A stretch of 64,000 nucleotides of DNA from contig NZ_CP077604.1 of NCBI RefSeq assembly GCF_019048865.1, positions 3,038,001 to 3,102,000 on the forward strand, read 5' to 3'. Every line of letters starts with the position of its first letter. Positions within the stretch are counted from its first letter, which is position 1. Positions 16,435-30,317 of the stretch are shown here, one piece after another. Below the pieces are notes generated by a model. It worked only from the letters and a program-made list of their open reading frames with translations, was not told where the DNA came from and searched no databases. A program made the translations under genes and the position numbers. Origin of the DNA: Aquihabitans sp. G128 (GTDB lineage Bacteria > Actinomycetota > Acidimicrobiia > Acidimicrobiales > Iamiaceae).

Positions 16435-17847
16435 CTAGGAGTCGAAGCCGAGGCCGAGGCGGTCGAGGGTGCGGAGCCAGAGGTTGCGGCGGCCCTGGCG
16501 CTCGTCGGCGCGGGCGAGGGACCAGCGGGTGGCCTGGATGCCGACGCTGGCCAGGGGCTCGGGCGGGAACGGCACCGGCTTGGTGCGGACCATCTCCAGC
16601 TCGGTGCGCTCGGTGGGCCGGCCGGCCAGCAGGTCGAGCATGACCTGGGCGCCGAAGCGGGTGGCGCCGACGCCGAGGCCGGTGAAGCCGGCGGCGTAGG
16701 CCACGTCCCCGCCGTGCGCGGTGCCGAAGAAGGCGCAGAAGCGGGTGCTGGCGTCGATGGGACCGCCCCAGGCGTGGGTGAACCGCAGGCCCTCCAGCTG
16801 GGGGAAGGTGTCGAAGAACTGGCGGGCGAGCAGGTCGGACGTGGCGGGGCGGTGGTCGTAGGCAGCGCGGACGCGGCCGCCGAAGTGGTAGATCGCGTCG
16901 TAGCCGCCCCACAGGATCCGGTCGTCGTCGGTGAGCCGGTAGTAGTGGAACCGGTTGGCGGAGTCGCCGATGCCCTGGCGGTTGGCCCACCCGATGGCCC
17001 GCCGCTGCTCGGCCGACAGGGGCTCGGTCATGAGGGCGTGGTCGTAGACCGGGATGGTGTGGAGCCGGGTCCGCTTCACCAGCGACGGGAACACGTTGGT
17101 GCCCAGCGCCACCTGCCGGGCCCGGACCGCGCCGCGCTCGGCGCGCAGCACCAGCCCACGGTCGGCCCGGGTGCCGTGGTCGCGCGACAGGCCGTCGACC
17201 CGGGTGTGCTCGAACACCCGCACGCCCACGCGCTCGCACGCCTCGGCCAGCCCCCAGGCCAGCCGGGCCGGGTCGACCAGGGCGGTGCCGCCTCGCTCCC
17301 ACACGCCGGCCCGGTAGGTAGGCGACGCCACCTCGGCCTGCACGGCCTCCCGGTCGAGGAACTGGAGGTCGTCGCGGCCGTCGGCCCAGTCCCGCAGCTC
17401 GGCCACCTGGTGGTCCTCGGTGGCGACGGTGAGCTCGCCGGTGCGCTCGAAGGAGCAGTCGATCTCGTACCGGTCGAGCGTGGCACCGATCTGGTCGAGG
17501 TTGTCGTGGCCGAGGCGATCGAGCGTGGGGTACTCGTCCGGCCACCGCTCCAAGCCGTTGGCCTCGCCGTGGGTGAGGCTGGCGGCGCAGAAGCCGCCGT
17601 TGCGACCCGAGGCCGCCCACCCGATCCGGTCACCCTCGACCAGCACCACCGTGCGGTCGGGGTCGCGCTCCTTGGCGAGCAGCGCGGTCCACAGGCCGCT
17701 GTAGCCGCCGCCCACCACCGCGAGGTCGGCCGTGACCTCGCCCACCAGCGGCGGTCGGGCGGGTGGGCGGCCGGGCGAGTCGAGCCAGTACGACGTGGGC
17801 CGAGCGCCGCGCAGGGCCTCGTGCACCTCCCCACCCGGGCGTCGCAT
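16435..17847 (-). CDS. FAD-dependent oxidoreductase (D-amino-acid-oxidase fold)
   Basis: A 470-residue DAO-family flavoprotein. DLAVVGGGYSGLWTALLAKERDP is the FAD-binding GxGxxG region near residue 40, GRNGGF is the second conserved block, and GFTGLGVGATRFGAQVMLDLL is the C-terminal FAD contact. These match gamma-glutamylputrescine oxidase and other amine oxidases. The substrate is probably a secondary amine or amino acid. Pyrimidines precede the ATG at 17847, so no Shine-Dalgarno site exists. A TACCCT box six bases upstream indicates a leaderless mRNA, which fixes the start. Confidence 0.85.
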   Translation of the reverse strand: MRRPGGEVHEALRGARPTSYWLDSPGRPPARPPLVGEVTADLAVVGGGYSGLWTALLAKERDPDRTVVLVEGDRIGWAASGRNGGFCAASLTHGEANGLERWPDEYPTLDRLGHDNLDQIGATLDRYEIDCSFERTGELTVATEDHQVAELRDWADGRDDLQFLDREAVQAEVASPTYRAGVWERGGTALVDPARLAWGLAEACERVGVRVFEHTRVDGLSRDHGTRADRGLVLRAERGAVRARQVALGTNVFPSLVKRTRLHTIPVYDHALMTEPLSAEQRRAIGWANRQGIGDSANRFHYYRLTDDDRILWGGYDAIYHFGGRVRAAYDHRPATSDLLARQFFDTFPQLEGLRFTHAWGGPIDASTRFCAFFGTAHGGDVAYAAGFTGLGVGATRFGAQVMLDLLAGRPTERTELEMVRTKPVPFPPEPLASVGIQATRWSLARADERQGRRNLWLRTLDRLGLGFDS

Positions 17848-17853
17848 GGGGGG

Positions 17854-17859
17854 AGGGTA
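17854..17859 (-). promoter_or_regulatory. -10 box TACCCT of the FAD oxidoreductase gene
   Basis: It is separated from the ATG by six cytosines, and no ribosome site is possible. Confidence 0.6.
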
Positions 17860-18017
17860 CTGCCGACCTCGGAGCCCGATCGGCGACGGACGACCCGCCG
17901 AACCGGGCGGCGCACGAGGCGCCACCAGGGGTCGGGCCATCCGGTCACCCGTCCGGCGCCGTACGCTTCCCAGCACTGGGGCCAGCTCCTCGGCCTCGAC
18001 ACGAAAGCGAGCACGCC

Positions 18018-18500
18018 GTGACCAACCTCTCCGACTTCTCCGCCAAGGCCATCGACGGCACGGAGAAGGACCTCTCCGAGTACGCCGGCAAGGCCGTGCT
18101 GGTGGTGAACACCGCGTCCAAGTGCGGCTTCACGCCGCAGTACAAGGGCCTCGAGGAGATCTACAAGAAGTACGAGGACCAGGGCCTCGTCGTCCTCGGC
18201 TTCCCGTGCGACCAGTTCGGCCACCAGGAGCCGGGCACCGAGGACGAGATCCAGGAGTTCTGCGAGGTCAACTTCGGCGTGACCTTCCCCCTCTTCGCCA
18301 AGGTCGACGTGAACGGCGACGACGCCCACCCGCTCTACAAGTGGCTCAAGGAGGAGAAGGGCGGGGCCATCGGGTCGAAGATCAAGTGGAACTTCACCAA
18401 GTTCCTGGTGGGCAAGGACGGCGTCCCGATCAAGCGCTACGCCTCCACCACCAAGCCGGAGAAGATCACCTCCGACATCGAGAAGGCCCTCGAGGCCTGA
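18018..18500 (+). CDS. Glutathione peroxidase family (thiol peroxidase)
   Basis: A 160-residue GPx-fold peroxidase. The peroxidatic Cys36 is in NTASKCGFTPQY, Gln is in GFPCDQFGHQEPG, and Trp-Asn in IKWNFTKFLV completes the tetrad. It has Cys, not selenocysteine. A further Cys (EFCEVNFG) is where the resolving Cys of thioredoxin-dependent members lies, so it probably reduces peroxides with thioredoxin in the cytoplasm. The start is GTG 18018. Confidence 0.93.
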   Translation: MTNLSDFSAKAIDGTEKDLSEYAGKAVLVVNTASKCGFTPQYKGLEEIYKKYEDQGLVVLGFPCDQFGHQEPGTEDEIQEFCEVNFGVTFPLFAKVDVNGDDAHPLYKWLKEEKGGAIGSKIKWNFTKFLVGKDGVPIKRYASTTKPEKITSDIEKALEA

Positions 18501-18552
18501 CCTTCGCCTCGCGCGGCAGCTGACCGGCTGATCGCTTCGGCGGACCGGAGCC

Positions 18553-20004
<1,452 letters not shown>

Positions 20005-20143
20005 CTCGCTCCTCGATCCTGGAGGGCGACCGGCGGACCGACGCCCGTCGAACGGCCGGAAGCTACCCGCCGGTGCCGACGGCCAGTCAGCGCTGCTGGT
20101 CGGGGCCCCCACGCGGGGCCGGGACCGGTTCGGCGCCGTGCGC

Positions 20144-20896
20144 TCAGGCCGAGCCGGCGGAAGGAGGGCCGGCCGGCTCGGTGGTGGCGGCCAGCGCCTG
20201 GTTCACGGCGGCGACGCCGGCGCCCAGCAGGGCCCGGGCGCTGGTCTCGGCGCGGTCGCCGTCGCCGGCGGCCACGGCCTGGGCGACGGTGCGGTACTCG
20301 TCGAGCCGCTGCCACTCGGTGGACATCACCGCCGGGAGCACGTGGCTCACGGCGTCCGACACCGCCCGCATGGTGTTGAAGGCCAGGCGGTAGGCGATGT
20401 TGTCGGCGCCCACGACGATGGCGGACCAGAACCGGAACCCGACATCGCCCCACCGCTCCGGCTCACCGCCGGTGGCGTCCATCTCGGCCACCAGGGCCAG
20501 GAGCTGCTCGCCGGTGCCGGTGGGCGACCGCTCGGCGCACCAGCGGGCGGCGTCGGCGCCGATGATGGCGCGCAGCTCCATGATCGAGCGGGCGACCGCA
20601 GGGTCGATGCCCCGCCCTTCGCGCAGCAGGAGGATCGGGAGCAGGGCGAGGCCGGCCGAGGCCTGCCACTGCTGCACGTGGACGCCGCCCCCGTGGACGA
20701 TCTCCACCAGGTCCATCTGGCGCAGGCGCTGCAGCGCCTCGCGCACGGCTTGGCGGTTCACGCCGGCCTGGGCGGCGAGCTCCCGCTCGGCCGGGAGCTG
20801 CGAACCGGCCGGCTGCTCGCCGGAGAGGATGGCATCGAGCAGCTGGTCGAACAGCTGGTCGGCCACCGACTGCCGGGCGACGCGCGTGATGGCCAT
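20144..20896 (-). CDS. GntR-family regulator with FCD domain
   Basis: A 250-residue FadR-subfamily regulator. Residues 8-75 form the winged helix (VADQLFDQLLDAILSGEQPAGSQLPAERELA, then VNRQAVREALQRL), and the rest is an all-helical FCD ligand domain. The FCD metal site is not obvious: the expected Asp-x4-Arg and paired His are only partly present. It is divergent from the wall-protein gene with two FadR-type operators between them, so it probably represses that gene and itself. Confidence 0.9.
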   Translation of the reverse strand: MAITRVARQSVADQLFDQLLDAILSGEQPAGSQLPAERELAAQAGVNRQAVREALQRLRQMDLVEIVHGGGVHVQQWQASAGLALLPILLLREGRGIDPAVARSIMELRAIIGADAARWCAERSPTGTGEQLLALVAEMDATGGEPERWGDVGFRFWSAIVVGADNIAYRLAFNTMRAVSDAVSHVLPAVMSTEWQRLDEYRTVAQAVAAGDGDRAETSARALLGAGVAAVNQALAATTEPAGPPSAGSA

Positions 20897-20904
20897 GGCG
20901 GCCC

Positions 20905-20910
20905 ACGCTA
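20905..20910 (-). promoter_or_regulatory. -10 box TAGCGT of the GntR gene
   Basis: It stands eight bases before ATG 20896. Confidence 0.45.
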
Positions 20911-20973
20911 CCGGCCCTCCGTCGAGCGCCCCAGGTCAGCGCCCGTGGGCCCGGGCGGAACGGACCGCTCGCC

Positions 20974-21007
20974 TGGTATGACCATTAGTGGACAGTTGGT
21001 CAGACCA
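20974..21007. promoter_or_regulatory. Two FadR-type operators
   Basis: TGGTATGACCA (20974-20984) and TGGTCAGACCA (20997-21007) both fit the FadR-subfamily consensus TNGTNNNACNA. Their centres are 23 bases apart, about two helical turns. The second ends five bases before the TAGAGT box of the wall-protein gene. Confidence 0.8.
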
Positions 21008-21011
21008 CACG

Positions 21012-21017
21012 TAGAGT
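21012..21017 (+). promoter_or_regulatory. -10 box TAGAGT of the wall-protein gene
   Basis: Eight bases before ATG 21026, immediately after the second FadR-type operator. Confidence 0.55.
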
Positions 21018-21025
21018 GACCGGCC

Positions 21026-23807
21026 ATGTACAAGCGGGCATCGGTACGGCACACCTTCCTCCTCGGCGCGCTCGGCCTGGTGGCCGCCGCGCTGGTGGCG
21101 ATCGCCGGTGGTGCGACGCCGGCCGGCGCCGACGGCGACGAGCCGGACGGCTACGCCTCCTTCGTGTTCGAGCAGTACAACGGCGGCTCCGACACCGGCG
21201 AGCTGAGCGCGTGCAGGGCCCATCAACATCAACGGCCACAAGAACTTCGCCAAGTGGTCGGTGGGCTCGTCGGTGGCCGACGGCGCCGAGATCGAGGTGG
21301 GCGACACCATCAGCCTCACCGCCACCGTCTACAGCCGCAGCCCCGGCTCGTCACCCAACGACGGCCCCGATCCGCTCAAGCTCGACCTCCCGGTCACCGG
21401 CCCGGTGACCTCGGCCGCGCTCACCACCACCTACGTCAACCCGCTCGCCTACAACGGCAAGGGCTCGGTGGGCCCGATCGCCCCGGTGGGCCCCTTCGCC
21501 TACAAGTTCGACTCGAACTCCAGCCCCAAGGGCCTGTTCCAGCCCGGCGACGGCGCCTACGTGGCCATGACCATCAAGGTCAGGGCCACCGCCCCCGGCG
21601 AGATCACCGTGCCCCGGTTCAAGGTCAGCGGCTACGACGCCACGCCCACCGGCTCCAGCTTCGACTGCGGGATCGACGTCGGCTTCCACTGGACCGTCGA
21701 CGACGTCGACGCGCCCACCAGCGGGGCCGACACCGCCACCACCGACGCGACCTACGGCCTCGACACGCTCGACGACGCCAACGGCGGCGCCCACGCGGTG
21801 CGCATCGACGTGCTGGCCAACGACGACGACCCCGAGGTCGCCGGCGGGCCCGGCGACCCCGCCCAGGTGCGGGTGAAGGACTGGCAGCCCGGCTCGGCCA
21901 AGGGCGGCACCGTGAGCTGCGGCACCGGCCCCCAGAAGGGCGAGACGACCTTCGCCGAGATGTCCGTCGGCCCGTGCACCTACACGCCGCCCACCGGGGG
22001 CCAGACCGGCGTCGACTCCTTCGGCTACGTGCTGCGCTCCAAGAGCGGGCTCGAGGTGTTCACCAAGGTCTACGTGACGCTGCGCCCGAACACCGCACCC
22101 CAGGGCGGCCCGGTGCAGTTCGCCGCCAACGACGAGGCGGTGGGCGTGGTGTTCGACCTGAAGCCCTCGGCCAACAGCGTCGACGGCGACCCGGTGACCT
22201 GCATCCAGGACGTGCCGTCGGTGTCGAACGGCGCCGGCTCGGCCCAGGTCCAGAGCAACTGCACCGTCACGTGGAGCTCGAACGACACCGCCACCCAGAA
22301 GAGCGGCACCTTCGCCTACCGGATCTGCGACACGCACCCGCTGCTCGGCGTCGGGGCCCACGGTGCCCTCGCCACGCCGGTGGCCGGCTACGACCAGGGC
22401 TCGCCCGACGACCTCTCGGCCACCACGAGCCGCCGCTGCAGCGATGCCGAGGCGTCGGTGCTCGTGACCCCGGTGAACGACACGTTCATCGCCCCGGTGG
22501 TGGGCGTGACCGACGTCGACACCCTCGACGCCGGCTACGCCGGTGAGGGCATCGGCGCCTACTCCGTCGACATCCCCGTGTTCGCCAACGACCTCGACCC
22601 CAACGGCCCCGCGCCGTCTGACCCGACCTCGGGCGTGGTCATCCCCACGGTGAACGGCATCCAGGGCGTCGACCCGGCGGCCGGCACCGCCGTGCGCCTC
22701 GACGCCCGCACCATCCGCTTCACGGCCGCCAGCGGTTTCAGCGGCCCGACCTCGTTCGACTACGTCGCTTGCGAGGACCCGGCCCAGCAGACGCCGGACT
22801 ACCCGGCCGAGGACGACCCGAACACGCCGCAGCTCGAGGGCCTGCCCTTCTGCGGCAAGGGCAAGGTCGCCCTCTTCGTGGTGCCCAACGCCGCCCCCGA
22901 GGCGGTCGACGACGCCGTGGTCACCGACTCCTCGACGCCGGTGGTCGACCTCGACGTGAAGGCCAACGACTTCGACGCCCAGGGCGAGACCCTCGAGTGC
23001 ACACCCGGCGCCCTGGTGGCGACCCCCGCGGGCCTGGTGGCGTCGGCCTCCGTCGACGCCCAGTGCCGGGTGGACCTGGTGCCGGTGGCCGGCGCCGAGG
23101 GCGTAGCGGACCTCGACTACGCGGTGTGCGACGTGCACGCCCTGGTCCACCCCACCAACCCGGCGCCCGCCTACGGCGCCGACGGCCGCCAGCCCGGCGA
23201 CCTCGCCAACCGCTGCGCCACCGCCACCGTCCACGCCACCATCACCAGCCCGCCCGTCGCTGCGCCCGACCCGGACGACGACGACCCGGCACCCGTCTGC
23301 GTCGACGACGAGATCACCGTCGGCCAGGACGAGGCGGCCACCGTCGACGTGCTGGCCAACGACACCGACCTCGACCTGGGCGGCGACCCGAGCCCGCTGG
23401 AGGCGGCGGCCGCAGGCATCGACGGCCAGCAGGGCGTGACCACCGAGGGCGGCGTGGCCGAGCCGAACGACGACCAGTCGGCCGTCTCCTACACGCCGGC
23501 CGCCGGCTTCGCCGGGACCGACACCTTCCTCTACAGCGCGGTCGACACCGCCGGGAAGGGCTGCACCGCCGAGGTGACCGTGCACGTCACGTTCGACGAC
23601 GAGGCGGCGCCGACCACGCCCACCGTCCCCGGTTCGGGCGTCGGCGGAGCGGGGGACGGAGCGGGGACCGGTAGCAGCAACGGCACGGGCACCTTGCCCC
23701 GCACCGGCACCGAGCCCGCCCCGCTGGTCCAGCTCGCCCTCGCCTTCGCCGCCTGCGGCACCGGCCTCGTCCTCGCCGCCCGTCGCAACCGCCGCCGCCT
23801 CGCCTGA
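21026..23807 (+). CDS. Sortase-anchored cadherin-like repeat protein (one frameshift)
   Basis: The product has a signal peptide (TFLLGALGLVAAALVAIAGG, cleavage after PAGA). Several beta-sandwich repeats follow, each with the (V/I)DVxANDxD opening of tandem cadherin/VCBS-like domains (IDVLANDDDPE, IPVFANDLDPN, DLDVKANDFDA, VDVLANDTDLD). The protein ends in LPRTG (codons 23694-23708), a hydrophobic helix and RRNRRR, a sortase signal. It should be wall-bound and Ca-binding or adhesive. The frame breaks near GGG 21216-21218; removing one base joins signal peptide to body and leaves 927 codons. A sortase gene is not in the window. Regulation by the neighbouring GntR protein is likely. Confidence 0.8.
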
Positions 23808-23878
23808 CGCTGCGCCCCCGGCCGGCTCCGTCCGGGTGGGGCGGGGAACGGGCTGGGGGTGGTGCTGGGAGGCGGTAG

Positions 23879-23884
23879 TACCCT
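23879..23884 (+). promoter_or_regulatory. Possible -10 box TACCCT of glyQS
   Basis: It would give a leader of about 85 bases. I see no T-box consensus in that leader. Confidence 0.35.
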
Positions 23885-23976
23885 GACGGGTTCCCGCGAG
23901 GGGTCGGCGCCCGTCGACGCTCGTCGGGACCAGCGCCGGGCCACGGCGCCGCCGCACGTACCGAGGAGTCCTTCCG

Positions 23977-26979
<3,003 letters not shown>

Positions 26980-26981
26980 CG

Positions 26982-27587
26982 ATGGCCGACGCGGGCGTGG
27001 CTGCCGCCGCCGGTGCGACCGGGCTGGGCGACCGTGGTCGCGAGCCTGACGAGCGCCCGGCCGTCGGCCCGGGGGACGAGCCTGCTCGCCGCTCCCGGAG
27101 CGGTCCCGACCCCGGCTCGGTCGCCGACGAGCGTCCGCCCCGCCTGCTGGTGGTGCACCACACCCCGTCGCCCGCGCTCGACGCCGTGCTGCGCTCCGTG
27201 GTCGACGGCGCCTCGGCCCCGGAGCTGGCCGCCGTCGAGGTCGTGGTCCGCCCGGCGCTGTCGGCATCGGTGAGCGACGTGCTCGCCGCCGACGCCTACG
27301 TGCTGGGCACCCCGGCCAACCTCGGCTACCTGTCGGGCGCCCTCAAGCACTTCTTCGACACGATCTACTACCCGTGCCTCCAGGCCACCCAGCGCCGCCC
27401 GTACGCGCTCTACGTCCACGGCAACGACGACGTCGAGGGCGCGGTGCGCGGCACCGAGCGCATCGTGACCGGCCTCGGCTGGCGTGCGGTGCGCGACCCG
27501 CTCCGCCTCACCGGCGCCCCGTCCCCCGCCGACCTCGAGTCCGCCTGGGACCTCGGCGCCACCGTCGCCGCCACCCTCCTCCCCTGA
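26982..27587 (+). CDS. Flavodoxin-like / NAD(P)H-dependent FMN reductase fold protein
   Basis: A 201-residue protein. After a disordered Arg/Pro/Asp-rich N-terminus of about 52 residues comes a flavodoxin fold: LLVVHHTPSPALDAVL is the phosphate-binding strand-loop, and AYVLGTPANLGYLSGALKHFFDTIYYPC is the flavin-contact loop typical of WrbA/FMN-reductase relatives. Electron donor and acceptor are unknown. It starts two bases after the glyQS stop, so it is in that operon. The first ATG may be too far upstream: the conserved fold begins at about residue 53. Confidence 0.72.
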   Translation: MADAGVAAAAGATGLGDRGREPDERPAVGPGDEPARRSRSGPDPGSVADERPPRLLVVHHTPSPALDAVLRSVVDGASAPELAAVEVVVRPALSASVSDVLAADAYVLGTPANLGYLSGALKHFFDTIYYPCLQATQRRPYALYVHGNDDVEGAVRGTERIVTGLGWRAVRDPLRLTGAPSPADLESAWDLGATVAATLLP

Positions 27588-27650
27588 CCTGCCGCGCCCG
27601 GCCCCGACGACACCCCCGCAGCCTCGACCTGCGGGCCCCAGACCACCCTC

Positions 27651-27772
27651 GAACTTGTGGGCGCAGACCGCCGAAAACAGCAGCCTCGGCCCACAAGTTC
27701 GATCGAGGGGGTCGACTCCTCCACAACTTGTGGGCCCAGAGCGCCGAAGACGGCGGTGTCAGCCCACAAGTT
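27651..27772. repeat. Intergenic hairpin repeat, copies 3 and 4
   Basis: Copy 3: arms GAACTTGTGGGC (27651-27662) and GCCCACAAGTTC (27689-27700). Its core CGCCGAAAACAGCAGC is the reverse complement of the core in copies 1 and 2, so it is inverted. Copy 4: AACTTGTGGGC (27725-27735) and GCCCACAAGTT (27762-27772), core GCGCCGAAGACGGCGG. The period is 74 bases. The pair occupies most of the 279-base gap after the flavodoxin-like gene. Confidence 0.88.
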
Positions 27773-27853
27773 CCGCCGGGGGGATGCGCCCCGGCGGTGG
27801 AGCGGGTTGGGCGAGGCGAGGTAGAGGCGGGTCGCCGGGGGGTGGGGCGGCCG

Positions 27854-27859
27854 TAGCCT
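27854..27859 (+). promoter_or_regulatory. -10 box TAGCCT of the DAC-domain gene
   Basis: Spacer of seven bases to ATG 27867. Confidence 0.55.
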
Positions 27860-27866
27860 GCGGGGC

Positions 27867-28859
27867 ATGGGGATGCGCCGGCCGTCGACCGAGAACCAGC
27901 TGCGGCGGCTGGTCGAGGAGCTGAGCGAGGTCGGGCTGCACCTGGACGGCTCGGCGCCGTGGCACGAGGTCGCCATCGCCGAGCTGGACTACGCCCTGCG
28001 GCCCGCCGTGCACGAGCGGCGGGTGCCGAGCTACGGCGCCGTGGTGGGGCCGACCACGCCGTCGGCCACGTGGAGCGACCGGACGGAGCTGGGCATGAGC
28101 CTGCGACCGGTCGACGGGACGCCGGTGGAGCGAGCCCGGCCCTACGCCGACGGCATCGTGAGCTGGCTGCTGCGCCGCACCGACGGCTGCGACGACTGGG
28201 CCGTCTTCGACCGACCGGCCGGCTCCGAGCGGGACCTGGTGGTGCTGGCCGAGGCGTTCGGCGCGTGCATCGTGCAGCGCCACCCCTCCGGCGTGGTGCG
28301 GCTGGCCGGCGATTTCGGCGTGTACCGCTGGGACGGCCTGGCCTGGCACCACGAGCCGCTGGTCTCGGCCTGGCTCGACGCGGTGAGCGCCTGCTCGGTC
28401 GCTGGCGACCGCGACGTGCTCGAGACCCTGCTGGAGTTCGCCGTGCACGACCTGGGCGCCCGGGGCATCGGCGCCACGCTCGTCTACCGGCCCGACGATG
28501 CGCTGCCCACCAGCTTCGAGGACCGCCTGCCGATCCCGCCCCCGCTGAACATCCGCAAGGCCGCCGACCTGGCGCCGCTGCGCCACGTCCTGGCCCAGGT
28601 CGACGGCGCCACCCTGTTCGACGAGGGCGGCGTCCTGCGCCGCATCGGCGTACGGCTGGTGCCCACCCCCGAGGCCGAAGCCGAGGTCGACGGCTACCGC
28701 GGCACCCGACACACCGCCGGCCGCCGCTACAGCTACGACGACCCGTCGGCCACCGTCATCGTCGTGTCCGAGGACGGACCGGTCACCGTGCTGCGCAAGG
28801 GCTCGCTGCTCGGCGCCTCGGCCATGATCGACGAAGAGGGCGACGAGCCCGACGACTGA
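27867..28859 (+). CDS. Diadenylate-cyclase (DisA_N) domain protein
   Basis: A 330-residue protein. Residues 1-205 show no family I recognise. The C-terminal part has the DAC-domain marks: DGA at 246-248 (AQVDGATLFDEGG), the GTRH motif at 279-282 followed by Thr (GTRHTAGRR), and a closing beta strand VIVVSEDGPVTVLRKG. DAC domains join two ATP into cyclic di-AMP, a potassium and osmotic second messenger. In characterised enzymes the second motif is RHR, so RHT here could weaken or alter activity. No membrane helix is present, unlike CdaA. The mRNA is probably leaderless. Confidence 0.75.
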   Translation: MGMRRPSTENQLRRLVEELSEVGLHLDGSAPWHEVAIAELDYALRPAVHERRVPSYGAVVGPTTPSATWSDRTELGMSLRPVDGTPVERARPYADGIVSWLLRRTDGCDDWAVFDRPAGSERDLVVLAEAFGACIVQRHPSGVVRLAGDFGVYRWDGLAWHHEPLVSAWLDAVSACSVAGDRDVLETLLEFAVHDLGARGIGATLVYRPDDALPTSFEDRLPIPPPLNIRKAADLAPLRHVLAQVDGATLFDEGGVLRRIGVRLVPTPEAEAEVDGYRGTRHTAGRRYSYDDPSATVIVVSEDGPVTVLRKGSLLGASAMIDEEGDEPDD

Positions 28860-28908
28860 GCCGTCCGGTCGTCGCCCGCGCATCGGGCGCTCGGCCTTCC
28901 CATCGCCT

Positions 28909-29040
28909 GATCCGTTCTGTACGGAGATCTCCCTGTCTCACGACACCGATCCCCGACAGAACCGGCGATCCCACCGCCCGATCCGTTCTGTACGGAGAAC
29001 TCGCTCTCCCACGACACGGATCCCCGACAGAACCGGCGGG
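28909..29040. repeat. 71-base tandem repeat with weak dyad
   Basis: Unit 1 starts GATCCGTTCTGTACGGAGA at 28909 and unit 2 repeats it at 28980. Both end in GATCCCCGACAGAACCGGCG. Within each, CCGTTCTGT can pair with ACAGAACCGG (one bulge). The array lies between the converging ends of the DAC-domain and P450 genes. Confidence 0.88.
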
Positions 29041-29067
29041 AGGGCGGGCTGAGGCGAGAGCGCTCGC

Positions 29068-30250
29068 TCAGAAGGCGAGCGGGAGGGTGCGGGGACCGCG
29101 GACCTGGCCGGTGGACCAGCGGACGGCGTCGGGGTCAGCGAGCGTGAAGGTGGGGACCCGGGCGAGGAAGCGCTCGACGGCAACGGTGACCTCCATGCGA
29201 GCCAGGTTCGACCCCAGGCAGCGGTGGATGCCGAGGCCGAAGGCGACGTGGCGGTTGGGCTGGCGGTCGAGGATCACCCGGTCCGGCTCGGCGAACGCCT
29301 CGGGGTCGCGGTTCGCCGCCGGGAACGGGAGCAGCAGCGGGTCGCCGCGGTGCACGGGGCACCCGGCCAGCTCGGCGTCGCGGGTGACCTCGCGGGCCAT
29401 GGTGACCGGCGCGTAGGCCCGCAGCAGCTCCTCGATGGCGGTGGGCAGCAGCTCGGGCTCGGCCCGGAGCCGGGCCTGGTCCTCGGGGTGCCCGGCGAGG
29501 TGCCAGAGGCTGGCGCCGATGGCGCTCCACGTGGTGTCGATGCCGGCCACCAGCAGCAGGAGCGACCCTCCGAACACCTCGGCCTCGTCCAGAGGTCGGC
29601 CGTCGAGCTCGGCGGTGAGCAGGAACGAGATGAGGTCGTCGCCCATGCCGTCGTGCGTCCGGCGCTCGATCTGCGCCACCAGCCACTCGCGGAAGCCGAA
29701 CAGGCCGGCGGCGGCCGACTCGATGCTGGTGGGGCCGAGCTCGAGCGTGTCGCGGATCCAGCCGCGGAACAGGTCGCCGTCGCCCTGCTCGACGCCGAGC
29801 ATGGTGCCGATGACGTCGACGGGGATGTGCTGGGCGTAGGCCACTGCGGCGTCGACCGAGCCGGTCCCCTCGAAGCCGTCGATCAGCTCCTCGGCGTGGG
29901 CCACCACCTGGGCGCGCAGGGCCTCGATGCGCCGGGGCGAGAAGAACGGCAGCAGCAACTTGCGGAACCCGGTGTGGTGCGGCGGGTCCGACGAGATGGG
30001 CGGCACGATGATGCTGAAGTCGCTCATGGCGCCGAACTCGGCCACCAGGGGGGCTGCGCGACGAGTACGTCTCGGTGTCGCGGGCCACGGCCTCGATCTC
30101 GGCCATCCGGGTGGGGACCAGCATCCCCCGCAACCGCTCGGAGCGGGCCACGGGGCACGACTCCCGGAGCTCGGCCCAGATGGGGAACGGGTCCTGGGCG
30201 TAGGCGGGGTCGAAGTGGTCGAACCCGGTGGCCCAGTCGGTCTCCTCCAT
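29068..30250 (-). CDS. Cytochrome P450 (one frameshift)
   Basis: A full bacterial P450 once one base is removed: 1182 bases, 393 residues. LVAGIDTTWSA is a canonical I-helix, EELLRAY has the E-x-x-R pair, and the haem loop is FGLGIHRCLGSNLAR. The N-terminus WATGFDHFDPAYAQDPFPIWAELRES is in another frame. The break is in the six-G run 30048-30053, where five would keep the frame. The P450 should hydroxylate a small lipid or aromatic, substrate unknown. A strong dyad at 30318-30350 lies upstream. It follows the orphan MgsA-C gene on the same strand. Confidence 0.82.
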
Positions 30251-30308
30251 CTCGGCGCCTTCCCCTCGAACCGTGCACCGTCGTGCCCCGACGGCACGGC
30301 GAGCGGCC

Positions 30309-30314
30309 AACCTA
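30309..30314 (-). promoter_or_regulatory. -10 box TAGGTT of the second P450
   Basis: About 59 bases before ATG 30250, so this mRNA has a leader. The dyad at 30318-30350 abuts it. Confidence 0.45.
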
Positions 30315-30317
30315 CGG

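Noticed and set aside
23885-23976. T-box riboswitch before glyQS
   Set aside because: No T-box sequence or antiterminator pairing could be found in the leader.
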